A stretch of 64,000 nucleotides of DNA from Magicicada septendecula. Lineage: Eukaryota; Arthropoda; Insecta; Hemiptera; Cicadidae. The stretch covers positions 196,024,134 to 196,088,133 of the forward strand of contig CM068373.1 of the NCBI GenBank assembly GCA_034769895.1, given 5' to 3'. This document shows positions 47,085-59,172 of this stretch, in pieces. The position numbers and the translations under genes are program-made. The notes below the pieces were generated by a model. That model made no database searches. It saw nothing but the letters and a program-made list of their open reading frames with translations, and was not told the DNA's origin. The number at the start of each line of letters is the position of its first letter. The stretch's first letter is position 1.

Positions 47085-47589
47085 TCAATAAGTTGTTCTT
47101 ATTATATTTTGAATTTTGATATTTTTTCTCTTCCAAATTATGTTGTTCAAATATCTTGTGTAAGCTGTCCTACTTCGTTTTGAATTTTCATATATACTAC
47201 AAATGTTAATGGTATCACCCTTCCATTGAATTGTACATTCATCATTATCTGTTTGCGAGCAGTTCGATTGGCTCGTCCTGTTACACCCACTATAGTAATT
47301 TTGCTCACAGGAAATTCATAAATTCTATTAGCCTTTCCTTCGGATACATGATTCCCTTTCCCATTTCTTTTAATTCATGGTATTTAGTCATACTCATCAA
47401 TGATATTTCGGCACTAGTATCAATAATCAAATTTTGATTGGTTTTCCCATATTGACCGGTAATAGACACTACGTCACTTTCAATTATATTTTTACTGATT
47501 CTCTCGTTGTCCATAAAATCCTGACCTAAACTGGTTATCCAAGACAGTGATCGGCTATTTGACTGTGGTTGACCACTGCACTCACTCAC
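47085..47589 (-). pseudogene. Retropepsin-like fragment, unit 10 (active-site change and frameshift)
   Basis: B-type frame open for 94 codons (47305-47589). The catalytic triad is changed from DTG to DTS (NLIIDTSAEIS; plus strand GGCACTAGTATC near 47411). Retropepsins need the Gly, so this copy is doubly inactivated. Confidence 0.8.
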
Positions 47590-47719
47590 AGTCTTCTCTA
47601 GTTTTCCTGATTTTCATTTATGGTTACTCTCTCCTCTCTCCTTCCTTCCTGTTGACTATTTTCTGACTGGGAAAGGGAACTATGTTGCTCTCTATTTCTT
47701 AACTGTTCATAGTTGTTGT

Positions 47720-49285
47720 TCACCTCACTCTGTCTCTCCTCACTGCGGTAAAATTTGCTCGATAATTATTTGAAGCGTGGGTGCCCCTATAATTATTATT
47801 GTAATTATTATTATTATTATTATTATTATCATATCTCCGGTCATTCCGGTTATCGTTTCTGTAGTAATTTCTTCCACCTTCCCTATCTTGGTATCTTGGA
47901 ACATTTCTCTGGTCGTTCCTTTCTACTATGTGATTTCCATCACGGTTCTGTTCTTCCGGATATCTATTAGGGTAGCTGTCTCTTCTCATATTCCCTTCTT
48001 TAGCGCGATTGTCATAATTCATTTTCCTCTCATAATCAGTGAGTAACAAGGTCATCGCTTCTATAGTATTAGCTTGACTGGCAAATTGTGCTAAGCTTAC
48101 CGTTTCAGGAAAATGATGACTCAAAGCTTCCACCACATATCTGTCATACATGGGTGGATCTAAATATCTTGACCTGCAAACATGCGATAAAAAATACGAG
48201 GTTGGTGTTTGTCCTATACTTGGTTTGTACCTACCATATACTATGGTCTCCCGCACCCTTGTCTGTATGGATCGCGTCCAATATTTATTTTTCGAGCTAT
48301 CCACAAATTCCTGGTAGCTATTCAAGGTGTTTCTAACAGCATCCCACCAATAATCATTCATTTCATGGAACCCTTGGTCTAACATTAGCTTAGTTCTCTC
48401 CCATCTATTTTCCTTGGTACTATTAAAATATTCCTTCATTCTACTTAAAAACTCTATAGGATTTTTTATATATCCTTTCATATGTGGCACCTCATGACTA
48501 ATATTCTTGTCTTCTCGTATAACACATGTTTGATTACCATTTTGTTCTATTTCATTGACCCTTACTACTAATTGTCCCATGGTATCCTCTATTTTGGTAT
48601 TATTGCTGTCCAACTGTTGTCCCATGGATTGAATTTTGCTCGTTACCTCCTGTTTGTGTTTTACCAATTCTCTCGTCATCTGTTCCATGATTTCTTGTTT
48701 ATTTTCTCCTAATTTATCTTCCACTTCAATAATTTTATTTATTACCTCTCCACGTAATTGAGTTAAATTTTCATCAGTTTTCTCAACTTTCTGGTTAGTT
48801 TCTGTAATTCTATTCCTTATTTCTGTTTTATACTCATCTAACTGTTGTTTCAATTCCTCTTTATTTTTCTCACTCTTTTCCTTCAATTGTCCTTTTAATT
48901 CCTCCTTATCTTCCCTCATTTGTTTCTTGAGTTCTTCAATATTTTGTTTTAATAAGTTTTCATTATCTAATTTCATTTGTTTCTTTAATGTTTCACTGTT
49001 ACTATCCATTTTCTTGTTCATTTTTTCAATATCCTCCTTCATTTCCTGTTTGTTCTTGTCCATTTTTCCATTAATTTCCTCCTTCATTTGTTTGACATTT
49101 TCGTTGGTTTTGTTATTCCCTTCCATTATAATTCTCATCATCTCCTGTAACTTATCGTCCATTGACTGGGTTGGTTTCTTTGGTTGGTCCCCTCGGGCAC
49201 CCTTTACTATTATTTCCATTTCAGTTTCTTCCTCTTCAACACTATTACTCCTTAATTCATATCGTTGCTCTGGTTTGTTAGCCAT
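47720..49285 (-). CDS. gag: Gag-like protein, unit 10 (521 aa, subfamily B)
   Basis: The predicted protein appears identical to that of unit 9, including the private IIVKGARGD change, and lies 4816 bp from it. The leader again has TGGTGCCC at the gag-proximal primer-site motif. Together this marks units 9 and 10 as a recent duplication or conversion pair. Confidence 0.85.
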   Translation of the reverse strand: MANKPEQRYELRSNSVEEEETEMEIIVKGARGDQPKKPTQSMDDKLQEMMRIIMEGNNKTNENVKQMKEEINGKMDKNKQEMKEDIEKMNKKMDSNSETLKKQMKLDNENLLKQNIEELKKQMREDKEELKGQLKEKSEKNKEELKQQLDEYKTEIRNRITETNQKVEKTDENLTQLRGEVINKIIEVEDKLGENKQEIMEQMTRELVKHKQEVTSKIQSMGQQLDSNNTKIEDTMGQLVVRVNEIEQNGNQTCVIREDKNISHEVPHMKGYIKNPIEFLSRMKEYFNSTKENRWERTKLMLDQGFHEMNDYWWDAVRNTLNSYQEFVDSSKNKYWTRSIQTRVRETIVYGRYKPSIGQTPTSYFLSHVCRSRYLDPPMYDRYVVEALSHHFPETVSLAQFASQANTIEAMTLLLTDYERKMNYDNRAKEGNMRRDSYPNRYPEEQNRDGNHIVERNDQRNVPRYQDREGGRNYYRNDNRNDRRYDNNNNNNNNYNNNYRGTHASNNYRANFTAVRRDRVR

Positions 49286-49477
49286 TTTACAATCTTTAAC
49301 TTAATTTAAATTACAAGGAAAAAAATTTTTATGCTAATTAAATTTAACAAAATTGTGTTATTTGGTTCTGGTTTAAAGAAAATCTTTGCTTTCACGTATG
49401 GGCACCATTTTATGTACTGTAAATAATTTCTGATATAATAATATTTAGTATTTGCACCACGTTGGATGCGTCATTTA

Positions 49478-50963
49478 TGTGTTGTAATTATTTATATGTA
49501 TGGTAATTAAGAAATGCACCTACTGTTATTATGTTTTTGTTTTTATTTACCAGTACATGTAAAGAAACTCTTTCTTTCAGGGTTAATGATTATTAAGTTA
49601 TTTGATCGTATTTACGATTGTATCTATTATTTTCTTTTCTTTAAACCAAACCAGATTCAGTTAATATGTAGTATTTTGATAATTAACCATGTAAGAAATA
49701 AATAACATACTAATGTAACTTAACCGACTCTGAATTCTTCCAGCTGCCACGGGTTCACTTCTGGCTGTTGTTTACCTTTTTTCGAAAGCAATATTGGGCT
49801 CGGCAATCTGTTCCTTTACACAAATTTCTTATTGCTCTCACCGCTGAATGACGCTCTCCAGGACTACTGCAACACAGATGTCACCTCGGAACACTTAACT
49901 ATCCTTTATGGCCACTTAAACTCTTCTTCAGTCCAAGGTTTTCCTCTTCTGTCGTCGTTCTCTCAAGGATATTGTTATATTTCTCGTATTATTATTTATT
50001 TATTAAATATTATAATCAAAACTCTGGTATCACAATTTAAATTCCTTTACTGAATTTTCTTTTCCTTGTTACATTAACTTGATGATGTACAAATGTTATT
50101 TAATATAATTTAAGACTCTTCATGTAGTCACTATTAGATATATAATTAGACTCATAACGTTACTCTTAATGAATTTAATTTTATACTAACAACGTTACTC
50201 TTAAAGCATTTAATTTTAGACTAATAAACATTTTCTTCCTCACTATAAAATACAACTTTTTAACAATTTACAAAATTGCCCCTATGATAATTCCCTAATT
50301 TCTTTACATCTGTTTATCATATACCTATTAAAACATATATCATTTTTCTATTTCTTATTAAACATCTTTATTTTACCTGTAATATTCGTAATTCTATTGG
50401 TTATTTATTAAATTATAATTTTATTACTCTTTACTCATCTTATAATATTCATTCCAATTTTATATATTATTTTCTGAACATATAACTAAATATGGTTTTA
50501 TATCATATAGGAATCGACCTCTATGTTGACTGAGTAAGTCGATATTCCCAATGTTTTTTTGTTTACATTCAATACAAAATCTGCATCCTTTCTCTTTTAA
50601 AATTTATTATCTCCCTATTATGTACTGTGTGCATTTTAACAGCAGTACATAATACCTTCCCTTATTTCATAATTTCAGATACAATTTTAGATGAAATTTT
50701 GAAATAACCAACATAGTCTAATCTTAACATTTAAACATCTGTTTAATTAGGTATTTGTACCTCACAAAATTCTTTTAACAAATTAGTTTTTTCTTTTATT
50801 AATATTACAAATATGATTCCTTATTATCATGAATCATGATATATTAAATACTTATTGATGACTTAAAACAACGTTAATTAAACCAACTGGTTTTACATCA
50901 AAATAATAAAAAACAATTGTGCCTAATTTTATGGCTAAAAAACTCACAAACATGACTAAAACA
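49478..50963 (-). repeat. Putative LTR 11 (subfamily B)
   Basis: 1486 bp, close to LTR 10, with a private ATCTGTTTAATTAGG variant near 50740. No coding region supported. Confidence 0.55.
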
Positions 50964-51901
50964 TTCTCTTTCTTTCGGACCTCACCTTCCAAATCCTGGT
51001 CGTACATTTCCTGTATTCTTTATTTCAGAATTCCTACTCCTTTATTTATATATGAAATTATCTGTTGCATTACTATTATATCTTCTTTCCTTCTTAAAAT
51101 CAATTATTTCCCAAGTTTAAATCTTACTTCTATAATCATTCTTGTGACATTCTTTATTAATTATACATTTTGGATCTGGTTTTATTTATTTATCTATTTA
51201 TTTGTGAGTTTCCCTCTAATATTTAATTTTCCTAAACCTTCCTAACATTGTACCTGGAATCGAATCGGTGGTGCTCTATCGGCTTACCAATACCGTCATC
51301 CATTACATACTTTCTGAGATCAGAGGAACATCGTCTCTGCCCAGTTAAATGATTGCTGGAATATTCTACAGTCAATCTTCATTAATAAACCTCGTAAGGT
51401 AGTCATCATGTGACCTTCAATAAAATAATTAATAATAATAATACTCTAGGGATTATTCACTGTACTTTAACTCATATCATATTATTTCTTCATATTAATT
51501 CTTCCTTCTATTTTACACTTCTCATCTCCAATACTTGGCTATTTTATTGACATTTATTAATTGGCTTTCTTACAGATAATTCTTAAATATTTGTTTTTTT
51601 CTTTTCTTGTGATCCTTTTGACGGTTCCATTTTGTCTTCTTCATTCTCTTATCTTCCTTGGTTCATACTCCTTTATTACCAATACAGCTGGTTATGAGAT
51701 CTTGGTTAGTATTATACATTACATCATGTAATTATATTCTTCTGACACAATCATTATTATTCTTTTTACATTATAAATTACGTTTCTCACTATTATATTA
51801 CATCAGATACACTCATTTTGTTTTTTGGTTTTGATGATTTTTATTAGGTTTAATCAGTGTTATTTTTCTTTTTCTTGCTAAATTATTTTTCTCGTTTATC
51901 T

Positions 51902-52406
51902 TCAATAAGTTGTTCTTATTATATTTTGAATTTTGATATTTTTTCTCTTCCAAATTATGTTGTTCAAATATCTTGTGTAAGCTGTCCTACTTCGTTTTGA
52001 ATTTTCATATATACTACAAATGTTAATGGTATCACCCTTCCATTGAATTGTACATTCATCATTATCTGTTTGCGAGCAGTTCGATTGGCTCGTCCTGTTA
52101 CACCCACTATAGTAATTTTGCTCACAGGAAATTCATAAATTCTATTAGCCTTTCCTTCGGATACATGATTCCCTTTCCCATTTCTTTTAATTCATGGTAT
52201 TTAGTCATACTCATCAATGATATTTCGGCACCAGTATCAATAATCAAATTTTGATTGGTTTTCCCATATTGACCGGTAATAGACACTACGTCACTTTCAA
52301 TTATATTTTTACTGATTCTCTCGTTGTCCATAAAATCCTGACCTAAACTGGTTATCCAAGACAGTGATCGGCTATTTGACTGTGGTTGACCACTGCACTC
52401 ACTCAC
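51902..52406 (-). pseudogene. Retropepsin-like fragment, unit 11 (B-type, truncated)
   Basis: 94-codon open part (52122-52406) with DTGAEIS intact, then the common B-type frameshift ending MYPKERLIEFMNFL. Confidence 0.78.
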
Positions 52407-52536
52407 AGTCTTCTCTAGTTTTCCTGATTTTCATTTATGGTTACTCTCTCCTCTCTCCTTCCTTCCTGTTGACTATTTTCTGACTGGGAAAGGGAACTAT
52501 GTTGCTCTCTATTTCTTAACTGTTCATAGTTGTTGT

Positions 52537-54102
52537 TCACCTCACTCTGTCTCTCCTCACTGCGGTAAAATTTGCTCGATAATTATTTGAAGCGTGGGTG
52601 CCCCTATAATTATTATTGTAATTATTATTATTATTATTATTAATATCATATCTCCGGTCATTCCGGTTATCGTTTCTGTAGTAATTTCTTCCACCTTCCC
52701 TATCTTGGTATCTTGGAACATTTCTCTGGTCGTTCCTTTCTACTATGTGATTTCCATCACGGTTCTGTTCTTCCGGATATCTATTAGGGTAGCTGTCTCT
52801 TCTCATATTCCCTTCTTTAGCGCGATTGTCATAATTCATTTTCCTCTCATAATCAGTGAGTAACAAGGTCATCGCTTCTATAGTATTAGCTTGACTGGCA
52901 AATTGTGCTAAGCTTACCGTTTCAGGAAAATGATGACTCAAAGCTTCCACCACATATCTGTCATACATGGGTGGATCTAAATATCTTGACCTGCAAACAT
53001 GCGATAAAAAATACGAGGTTGGTGTTTGTCCTATACTTGGTTTGTACCTACCATATACTATGGTCTCCCGCACCCTTGTCTGTATGGATCGCGTCCAATA
53101 TTTATTTTTCGAGCTATCCACAAATTCCTGGTAGCTATTCAAGGTGTTTCTAACAGCATCCCACCAATAATCATTCATTTCATGGAACCCTTGGTCTAAC
53201 ATTAGCTTAGTTCTCTCCCATCTATTTTCCTTGGTACTATTAAAATATTCCTTCATTCTACTTAAAAACTCTATAGGATTTTTTATATATCCTTTCATAT
53301 GTGGCACCTCATGACTAATATTCTTGTCTTCTCGTATAACACATGTTTGATTACCATTTTGTTCTATTTCATTGACCCTTACTACTAATTGTCCCATGGT
53401 ATCCTCTATTTTGGTATTATTGCTGTCCAACTGTTGTCCCATGGATTGAATTTTGCTCATTACCTCCTGTTTGTGTTTTACCAATTCTCTCGTCATCTGT
53501 TCCATGATTTCTTGTTTATTTTCTCCTAATTTATCTTCCACTTCAATAATTTTATTTATTACCTCTCCACGTAATTGAGTTAAATTTTCATCAGTTTTCT
53601 CAACTTTCTGGTTAGTTTCTGTAATTCTATTCCTTATTTCTGTTTTATACTCATCTAACTGTTGTTTCAATTCCTCTTTATTTTTCTCACTCTTTTCCTT
53701 CAATTGTCCTTTTAATTCCTCCTTATCTTCCCTCATTTGTTTCTTGAGTTCTTCAATATTTTGTTTTAATAAGTTTTCATTATCTAATTTCATTTGTTTC
53801 TTTAATGTTTCACTGTTACTATCCATTTTCTTGTTCATTTTTTTAATATCCTCCTTCATTTCCTGTTTGTTCTTGTCCATTTTTCCATTAATTTCCTCCT
53901 TCATTTGTTTGACATTTTCGTTGGTTTTGTTATTCCCTTCCATTATAATTCTCATCATCTCCTGTAACTTATCGTCCATTGACTGGGTTGGTTTCTTTGG
54001 TTGGTCCCCTCGGGCATCCCTTACTATTATTTCCATTTCAGTTTCTTCCTCTTCAACACTATTACTCCTTAATTCATATCGTTGCTCTGGTTTGTTAGCC
54101 AT
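52537..54102 (-). CDS. gag: Gag-like protein, unit 11 (521 aa, subfamily B)
   Basis: Intact frame. Differs from units 9 and 10 by VRDARGD (ancestral state), EDIKKMNKK, EVMSKIQ and DINNNNNNN, where the Asn run is interrupted by Ile. Same short B-type tail. Confidence 0.85.
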   Translation of the reverse strand: MANKPEQRYELRSNSVEEEETEMEIIVRDARGDQPKKPTQSMDDKLQEMMRIIMEGNNKTNENVKQMKEEINGKMDKNKQEMKEDIKKMNKKMDSNSETLKKQMKLDNENLLKQNIEELKKQMREDKEELKGQLKEKSEKNKEELKQQLDEYKTEIRNRITETNQKVEKTDENLTQLRGEVINKIIEVEDKLGENKQEIMEQMTRELVKHKQEVMSKIQSMGQQLDSNNTKIEDTMGQLVVRVNEIEQNGNQTCVIREDKNISHEVPHMKGYIKNPIEFLSRMKEYFNSTKENRWERTKLMLDQGFHEMNDYWWDAVRNTLNSYQEFVDSSKNKYWTRSIQTRVRETIVYGRYKPSIGQTPTSYFLSHVCRSRYLDPPMYDRYVVEALSHHFPETVSLAQFASQANTIEAMTLLLTDYERKMNYDNRAKEGNMRRDSYPNRYPEEQNRDGNHIVERNDQRNVPRYQDREGGRNYYRNDNRNDRRYDINNNNNNNYNNNYRGTHASNNYRANFTAVRRDRVR

Positions 54103-54294
54103 TTTACAATCTTTAACTTAATTTAAATTACAAGGAAAAAAATTTTTATGCTAATTAAATTTAACAAAATTGTGTTATTTGGTTCTGGTTTAAAGAAAAT
54201 CTTTGCTTTCACGTATGGGCGCCATTTTATGTACTGTAAATAATTTCTGATATAATAATATTTAGTATTTGCGCCACGTTGGATGCGTCATTTA

Positions 54295-55780
54295 TGTGTT
54301 GTAATTATTTATATGTATGGTAATTAAGAAATGCACCTACTGTTATTATTTTTTTGTTTTTATTTACCAGTACATGTAAAGAAACTCTTTCTTTCAGGGT
54401 TAATGATTATTAAGTTATTTGATCGTATTTACGATTGTATCTATTATTTTCTTTTCTTTAAACCAAACCAGATTCAGTTAATATGTAGTATTTTGATAAT
54501 TAACCATGTAAGAAATAAATAACATACTAATGTAACTTAACCGACTCTGAATTCTTCCAGCTGCCACGGGTTCACTTCTGGCTGTTGTTTACCTTTTTTC
54601 GAAAGCAATATTGGGCTCGGCAATCTGTTCCTTTACACAAATTTCTTATTGCTCTCACCGCTGAATGACGCTCTCCAGGACTACTGCAACACAGATGTCA
54701 CCTCGGAACACTTAACTATCCTTTATGGCCACTTAAACTCTTCTTCAGTCCAAGGTTTTCCTCTTCTGTCGTCGTTCTCTCAAGGATATTGTTATATTTC
54801 TCGTATTATTATTTATTTATTAAATATTATAATCAAAACTCTGGTATCACAATTTAAATTCCTTTACTGAATTTTCTTTTCCTTGTTACATTAACTTGAT
54901 GATGTACAAATGTTATTTAATATAATTTAAGACTCTTCATGTAGTCACTATTAGATATATAATTAGACTCATAACGTTACTCTTAATGAATTTAATTTTA
55001 TACTAACAACGTTACTCTTAAAGCATTTAATTTTAGACTAATAAACATTTTCTTCCTCACTATAAAATACAACTTTTTAACAATTTACAAAATTGCCCCT
55101 ATGATAATTCCCTAATTTCTTTACATCTGTTTATCATATACCTATTAAAACATATATCATTTTTCTATTTCTTATTAAACATCTTTATTTTACCTGTAAT
55201 ATTCGTAATTCTATTGGTTATTTATTAAATTATAATTTTATTACTCTTTACTCATCTTATAATATTCATTCCAATTTTATATATTATTTTCTGAACATAT
55301 AACTAAATATGGTTTTATATCATATAGGAATCGACCTCTATGTTGAATGAGTAAGTCGATATTCCCAATGTTTTTTTGTTTATATTCAATACAAAATCTG
55401 CATCCTTTCTCTTTTAAAATTTATTATCTCCCTATTATGTACTGTGTGCATTTTAACAGCAGTACATAATACCTTCCCTTATTTCATAATTTCAGATACA
55501 ATTTTAGATGAAATTTTGAAATAACCAACATAGTCTAATCTTAACATTTAAACATCTGATTAATTAGGTATTTGTACCTCACAAAATTCTTTTAACAAAT
55601 TAGTTTTTTCTTTTATTAATATTACAAATATGATTCCTTATTATCATGAATCATGATATATTAAATACTTATTGATGACTTAAAACAACGTTAATTAAAC
55701 CAACTGGTTTTACATCAAAATAATAAAAAAAAATTGTGCCTAATTTTATGGCTAAAAAACTCACAAACATGTCTAAAACA
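54295..55780 (-). repeat. Putative LTR 12 (subfamily B)
   Basis: 1486 bp. It keeps the B marker ACTAACAACG although the gag of the same unit is A-type. Private variants: TTATTATTTTTTTG near 54345, GTTGAATGAG near 55342 and AAAAAAAATTG near 55730. No coding region supported. Confidence 0.55.
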
Positions 55781-56773
55781 TTCTCTTTCTTTCGGACCTC
55801 ACCTTCCAAATCCTGGTCGTACATTTCCTGTATTCTTTATTTCAGAATTCCTACTCCTTTATTTATATATGAAATTATCTGTTGTATTACTATTATATCT
55901 TCTTTCCTTCTTAAAATCAATTATTTCCCAAGTTTAAATCTTACTTCTATAATCATTCTTGTGACATTCTTTATTAATTATACATTTTGGATCTGGTTTT
56001 ATTTATTTATCTATTTATTTGTGAGTTTCCCTCTAAAATTTAATTTTCCTAAACCTTCCTAACATTGTACCTGGAATCGAATCGGTGGTGCTCTATCGGC
56101 TTACCAATACCGTCATCCATTACATACTTTCTGAGATCAGAGGAATATCGTCTCTGCCCAGTTAAATGATTGCTGGAATATTCTACAGTCAATCTTCATT
56201 AATAAACCTCGTAAGGTAGTCATCATGTGACCTTCAATAAAATAATTAATAATAATAATACTCTAGGGATTATTCACTGTACTTTAACTCAGATCATATT
56301 ATTTCTTCATATTAATTCTTCCTTCTATTATACACTTCTCATCTCCAATACTTGGCTATTTTATTGACATTTATTAATTGGCTTTCTTACAGATAATTCT
56401 TAAATATTTGTTTTTTTCTTTTCTTGTGATCCTTTTGACGGTTCCATTTTGTCTTCTTCATTCTCTTATCTTCCTTGGTTCATACTCCTTTATTACCAAT
56501 ACAGCTGGTTATGAGATCTTGGTTAGTATTATACATTACATCATGTAATTATATTCTTCTGACACAATCATTATTATTCTTTTTACATTATAAATTACGT
56601 TTCTCACTATTATATTACATCAGATACACTCATTTTGTTTTTGATGATTTTTATTAGGTTTAATCAGTGTTATTTTTCTTTTTCTTGGTAAATTATTTTT
56701 CTCGTTTATCTTCAATAAGTTGTTCTTATTATATTTTGAATTTTGATATTTTTTCTCTTCCAAATTATGTTGT

Positions 56774-57217
56774 TCAAATATCTTGTGTAAGCTGTCCTAC
56801 TTCGTTTTGAATTTTCATATATACTACAAATGTTAATGGTATCACCCTTCCATTGAATTGTACATTCATCATTATTTGTTTGCGAGCAGTTCGATTGGCT
56901 CGTCCTGTTACACCCACTATAGTAATTTTGCTAACAGGTAATTCATAAATTCTATTAGCCTTTCCTTCGGATGACATGATTCCCTTTTCCATTTCTTTTA
57001 ATTCATGGTATTTAGTCATACTCATCAATGATATTTCGGCACCAGTATCAATAATCAAATTTTGATTGGTTTTCCCATATTGACCGGTAATAGACACTAC
57101 GTCACTTTCAATTATATTTTTACTGATTCTCTCGTTGTCCATAAAATCCTGACCTAAACTGGTTATCCAAGACAGTGATCGGCTATTTGACTGTGGTTGA
57201 CCACTGCACTCACTCAC
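56774..57217 (-). CDS. Retropepsin-like fragment, unit 12 (A/B hybrid, 147 codons)
   Basis: The 5' part is A-type: full-length through DTGAEIS, MSSEGKANRIYELP and VIPLTFVV, without the B deletion. At the 3' end the B-type TTTTCATATATACTAC (56813-56828) adds two bases, so the protein ends YMKIQNEVGQLTQDI instead of the A-type Lys/Asn/Arg tail. The change from B-type to A-type sequence lies between about 56830 and 56875. As elsewhere, the C-terminal GxD segment is absent. Confidence 0.75.
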   Translation of the reverse strand: MSECSGQPQSNSRSLSWITSLGQDFMDNERISKNIIESDVVSITGQYGKTNQNLIIDTGAEISLMSMTKYHELKEMEKGIMSSEGKANRIYELPVSKITIVGVTGRANRTARKQIMMNVQFNGRVIPLTFVVYMKIQNEVGQLTQDI

Positions 57218-57324
57218 AGTCTTCTCTAGTTTTCCTGATTTTCATTTATGGTTACTCTCTCCTCTCTCCTTCCTTCCTGTTGACTATTTTCTGACTGGGA
57301 AAGGGAACTATGTTGCTCTCTATT

Positions 57325-58980
57325 TCATAACTGTTCATAGTTGTTGTTCACCTCACTCTGTCTCTCCTCACTGCGAGAATACATATTTCGATCAGTCTCC
57401 CTCGGGTAACGACTATTGTAAATTCGGGAATCATAATTTCGGCGTATAAAATTTGTTCGATAATTATTTGAAGTGTGGTTGCCCCAATAATTATTATTGT
57501 AATTATTATTATTATTATTATTATCATATCTCCGGTCATTCCGGTTATCGTTTCTGTAGTAATTTCTTCCACCTTCCCTATCTTGGTATCTTGGAACATT
57601 TCTCTGGTCGTTCCTTTCTGCTATGTGATTTCCATCACGGTTCTGTTCTTCCGGATATCTATTAGGGTAGCTGTCTCTTCTCATATTCCCTTCTTTAGCG
57701 CGATTGTCACAATTCATTTTCCTCTCATAATCAGTGAGTAACAAGGTCATCGCTTCTATAGTATTAGCTTGACTGGCAAATTGTGCTAAGCTTACCGTTT
57801 CAGGAAAATGATGACTCAAAGCTTCCACCACATATCTGTCATTCATGGGTGGATCTAAATATCTTGCCCTGCAAACATGCGATAAAAAATACGAGGTTGG
57901 TGTTTGTCCTATACTTGGTTTGTACCTACCATATAATATGGTCTCCCGCACCCTTGTCTGTATGGATCGCGTCCAATATTTATTTTTATAGCTATCCACA
58001 AATTCCTGGTAGCTATTCAAGGTGTTTCTAACAGCATCCCACCAATAATCATTCATTTCATGGAACCCTTGATCTAACATTAGCTTAATTCTCTCCCATC
58101 TATTTTCCTTGGTACTATTAAAATATTCCTTCATTCTACTTAAAAACTCCATAGGATTTTTTATATATCCTTTCATATGTGGCACCTCATGACTAATATT
58201 CTTGTCTTCTCGTATAACACATGTTTGATTACCATTTTGTTCTATTTCATTGACCCTTACTACTAATTGTCCCATGGTATCCTCTATTTTGGTATTATTG
58301 CTGTCCAACTGTTGTCCCATGGATTGAATATTGCTCGTTACCTCCTGTTTGTGTTTTACCAATTCTCTCGTCATCTGTTCCATGATTTCTTGTTTATTTT
58401 CTCCTAATTTCTCTTCCACTTCAATAATTTTATTTATTACCTCTCCACGTAATTGAGTTAAATTTTCATCAGTTTTCTCAACTTTCTGGTTAGTTTCTGT
58501 AATTCTATTCCTTATTTCTGTTTTATACTCATCTAACTGTTGTTTCAATTCCTCTTTATTTTTCTCACTCTTTTCCTTCAATTGTCCTTTTAATTCCTCC
58601 TTATCTTCCCTCATTTGTTTCTTGAGTTCTTCAATATTTTGTTTTAATAAGTTTTCATTATCTAATTTCATTTGTTTCTTTAATGTTTCACTGTTACTAT
58701 CCATTTTCTTGTTCATTTTTTCAATATCCTCCTTCATTTCCTGTTTGTTCTTGTCCATTTTTCCATTAATTTCCTCCTTCATTTGTTTGACATTTTCGTT
58801 GGTTTTGTTATTCCCTTCCATTATAATTCTCATCATCTCCTGTAACTTATCGGCCATTGACTGGGTTGGTTTCTTTGGTTGGTCCCCTCGGGCATCCCTT
58901 ACTATTACTTCCATTTCAGTTTCTTCCTCTTCAACACTATTACTCCTTAATTCATATCGTTGCTCTGGTTTGTTAGCCAT
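57325..58980 (-). CDS. gag: Gag-like protein, unit 12 (551 aa, subfamily A)
   Basis: Intact A-type frame, the longest form together with unit 13 because the first Asn run has 7 residues. Private changes I25V (MEVIVRD), D43A (SMADKLQ) and D381N (PMNDRYV). HIAER and NYWGNHT in the tail are shared with unit 13, which makes these two copies sisters. Confidence 0.85.
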   Translation of the reverse strand: MANKPEQRYELRSNSVEEEETEMEVIVRDARGDQPKKPTQSMADKLQEMMRIIMEGNNKTNENVKQMKEEINGKMDKNKQEMKEDIEKMNKKMDSNSETLKKQMKLDNENLLKQNIEELKKQMREDKEELKGQLKEKSEKNKEELKQQLDEYKTEIRNRITETNQKVEKTDENLTQLRGEVINKIIEVEEKLGENKQEIMEQMTRELVKHKQEVTSNIQSMGQQLDSNNTKIEDTMGQLVVRVNEIEQNGNQTCVIREDKNISHEVPHMKGYIKNPMEFLSRMKEYFNSTKENRWERIKLMLDQGFHEMNDYWWDAVRNTLNSYQEFVDSYKNKYWTRSIQTRVRETILYGRYKPSIGQTPTSYFLSHVCRARYLDPPMNDRYVVEALSHHFPETVSLAQFASQANTIEAMTLLLTDYERKMNCDNRAKEGNMRRDSYPNRYPEEQNRDGNHIAERNDQRNVPRYQDREGGRNYYRNDNRNDRRYDNNNNNNNYNNNYWGNHTSNNYRTNFIRRNYDSRIYNSRYPRETDRNMYSRSEERQSEVNNNYEQL

Positions 58981-59172
58981 TTTACAATCTTTAACTTAAT
59001 TTAAATTACAAGGAAAAAAATTTTTATGCTAATTAAATTTAACAAAATTGTGTTATTTGGTTCTGGTTTAAAGAAAATCTTTGCTTTCACGTATGGGCGC
59101 CATTTTATGTACTGTAAATAATTTCTGATATAATAATATTTAGTATTTGCACCACGTTGGATGCGTCATTTA

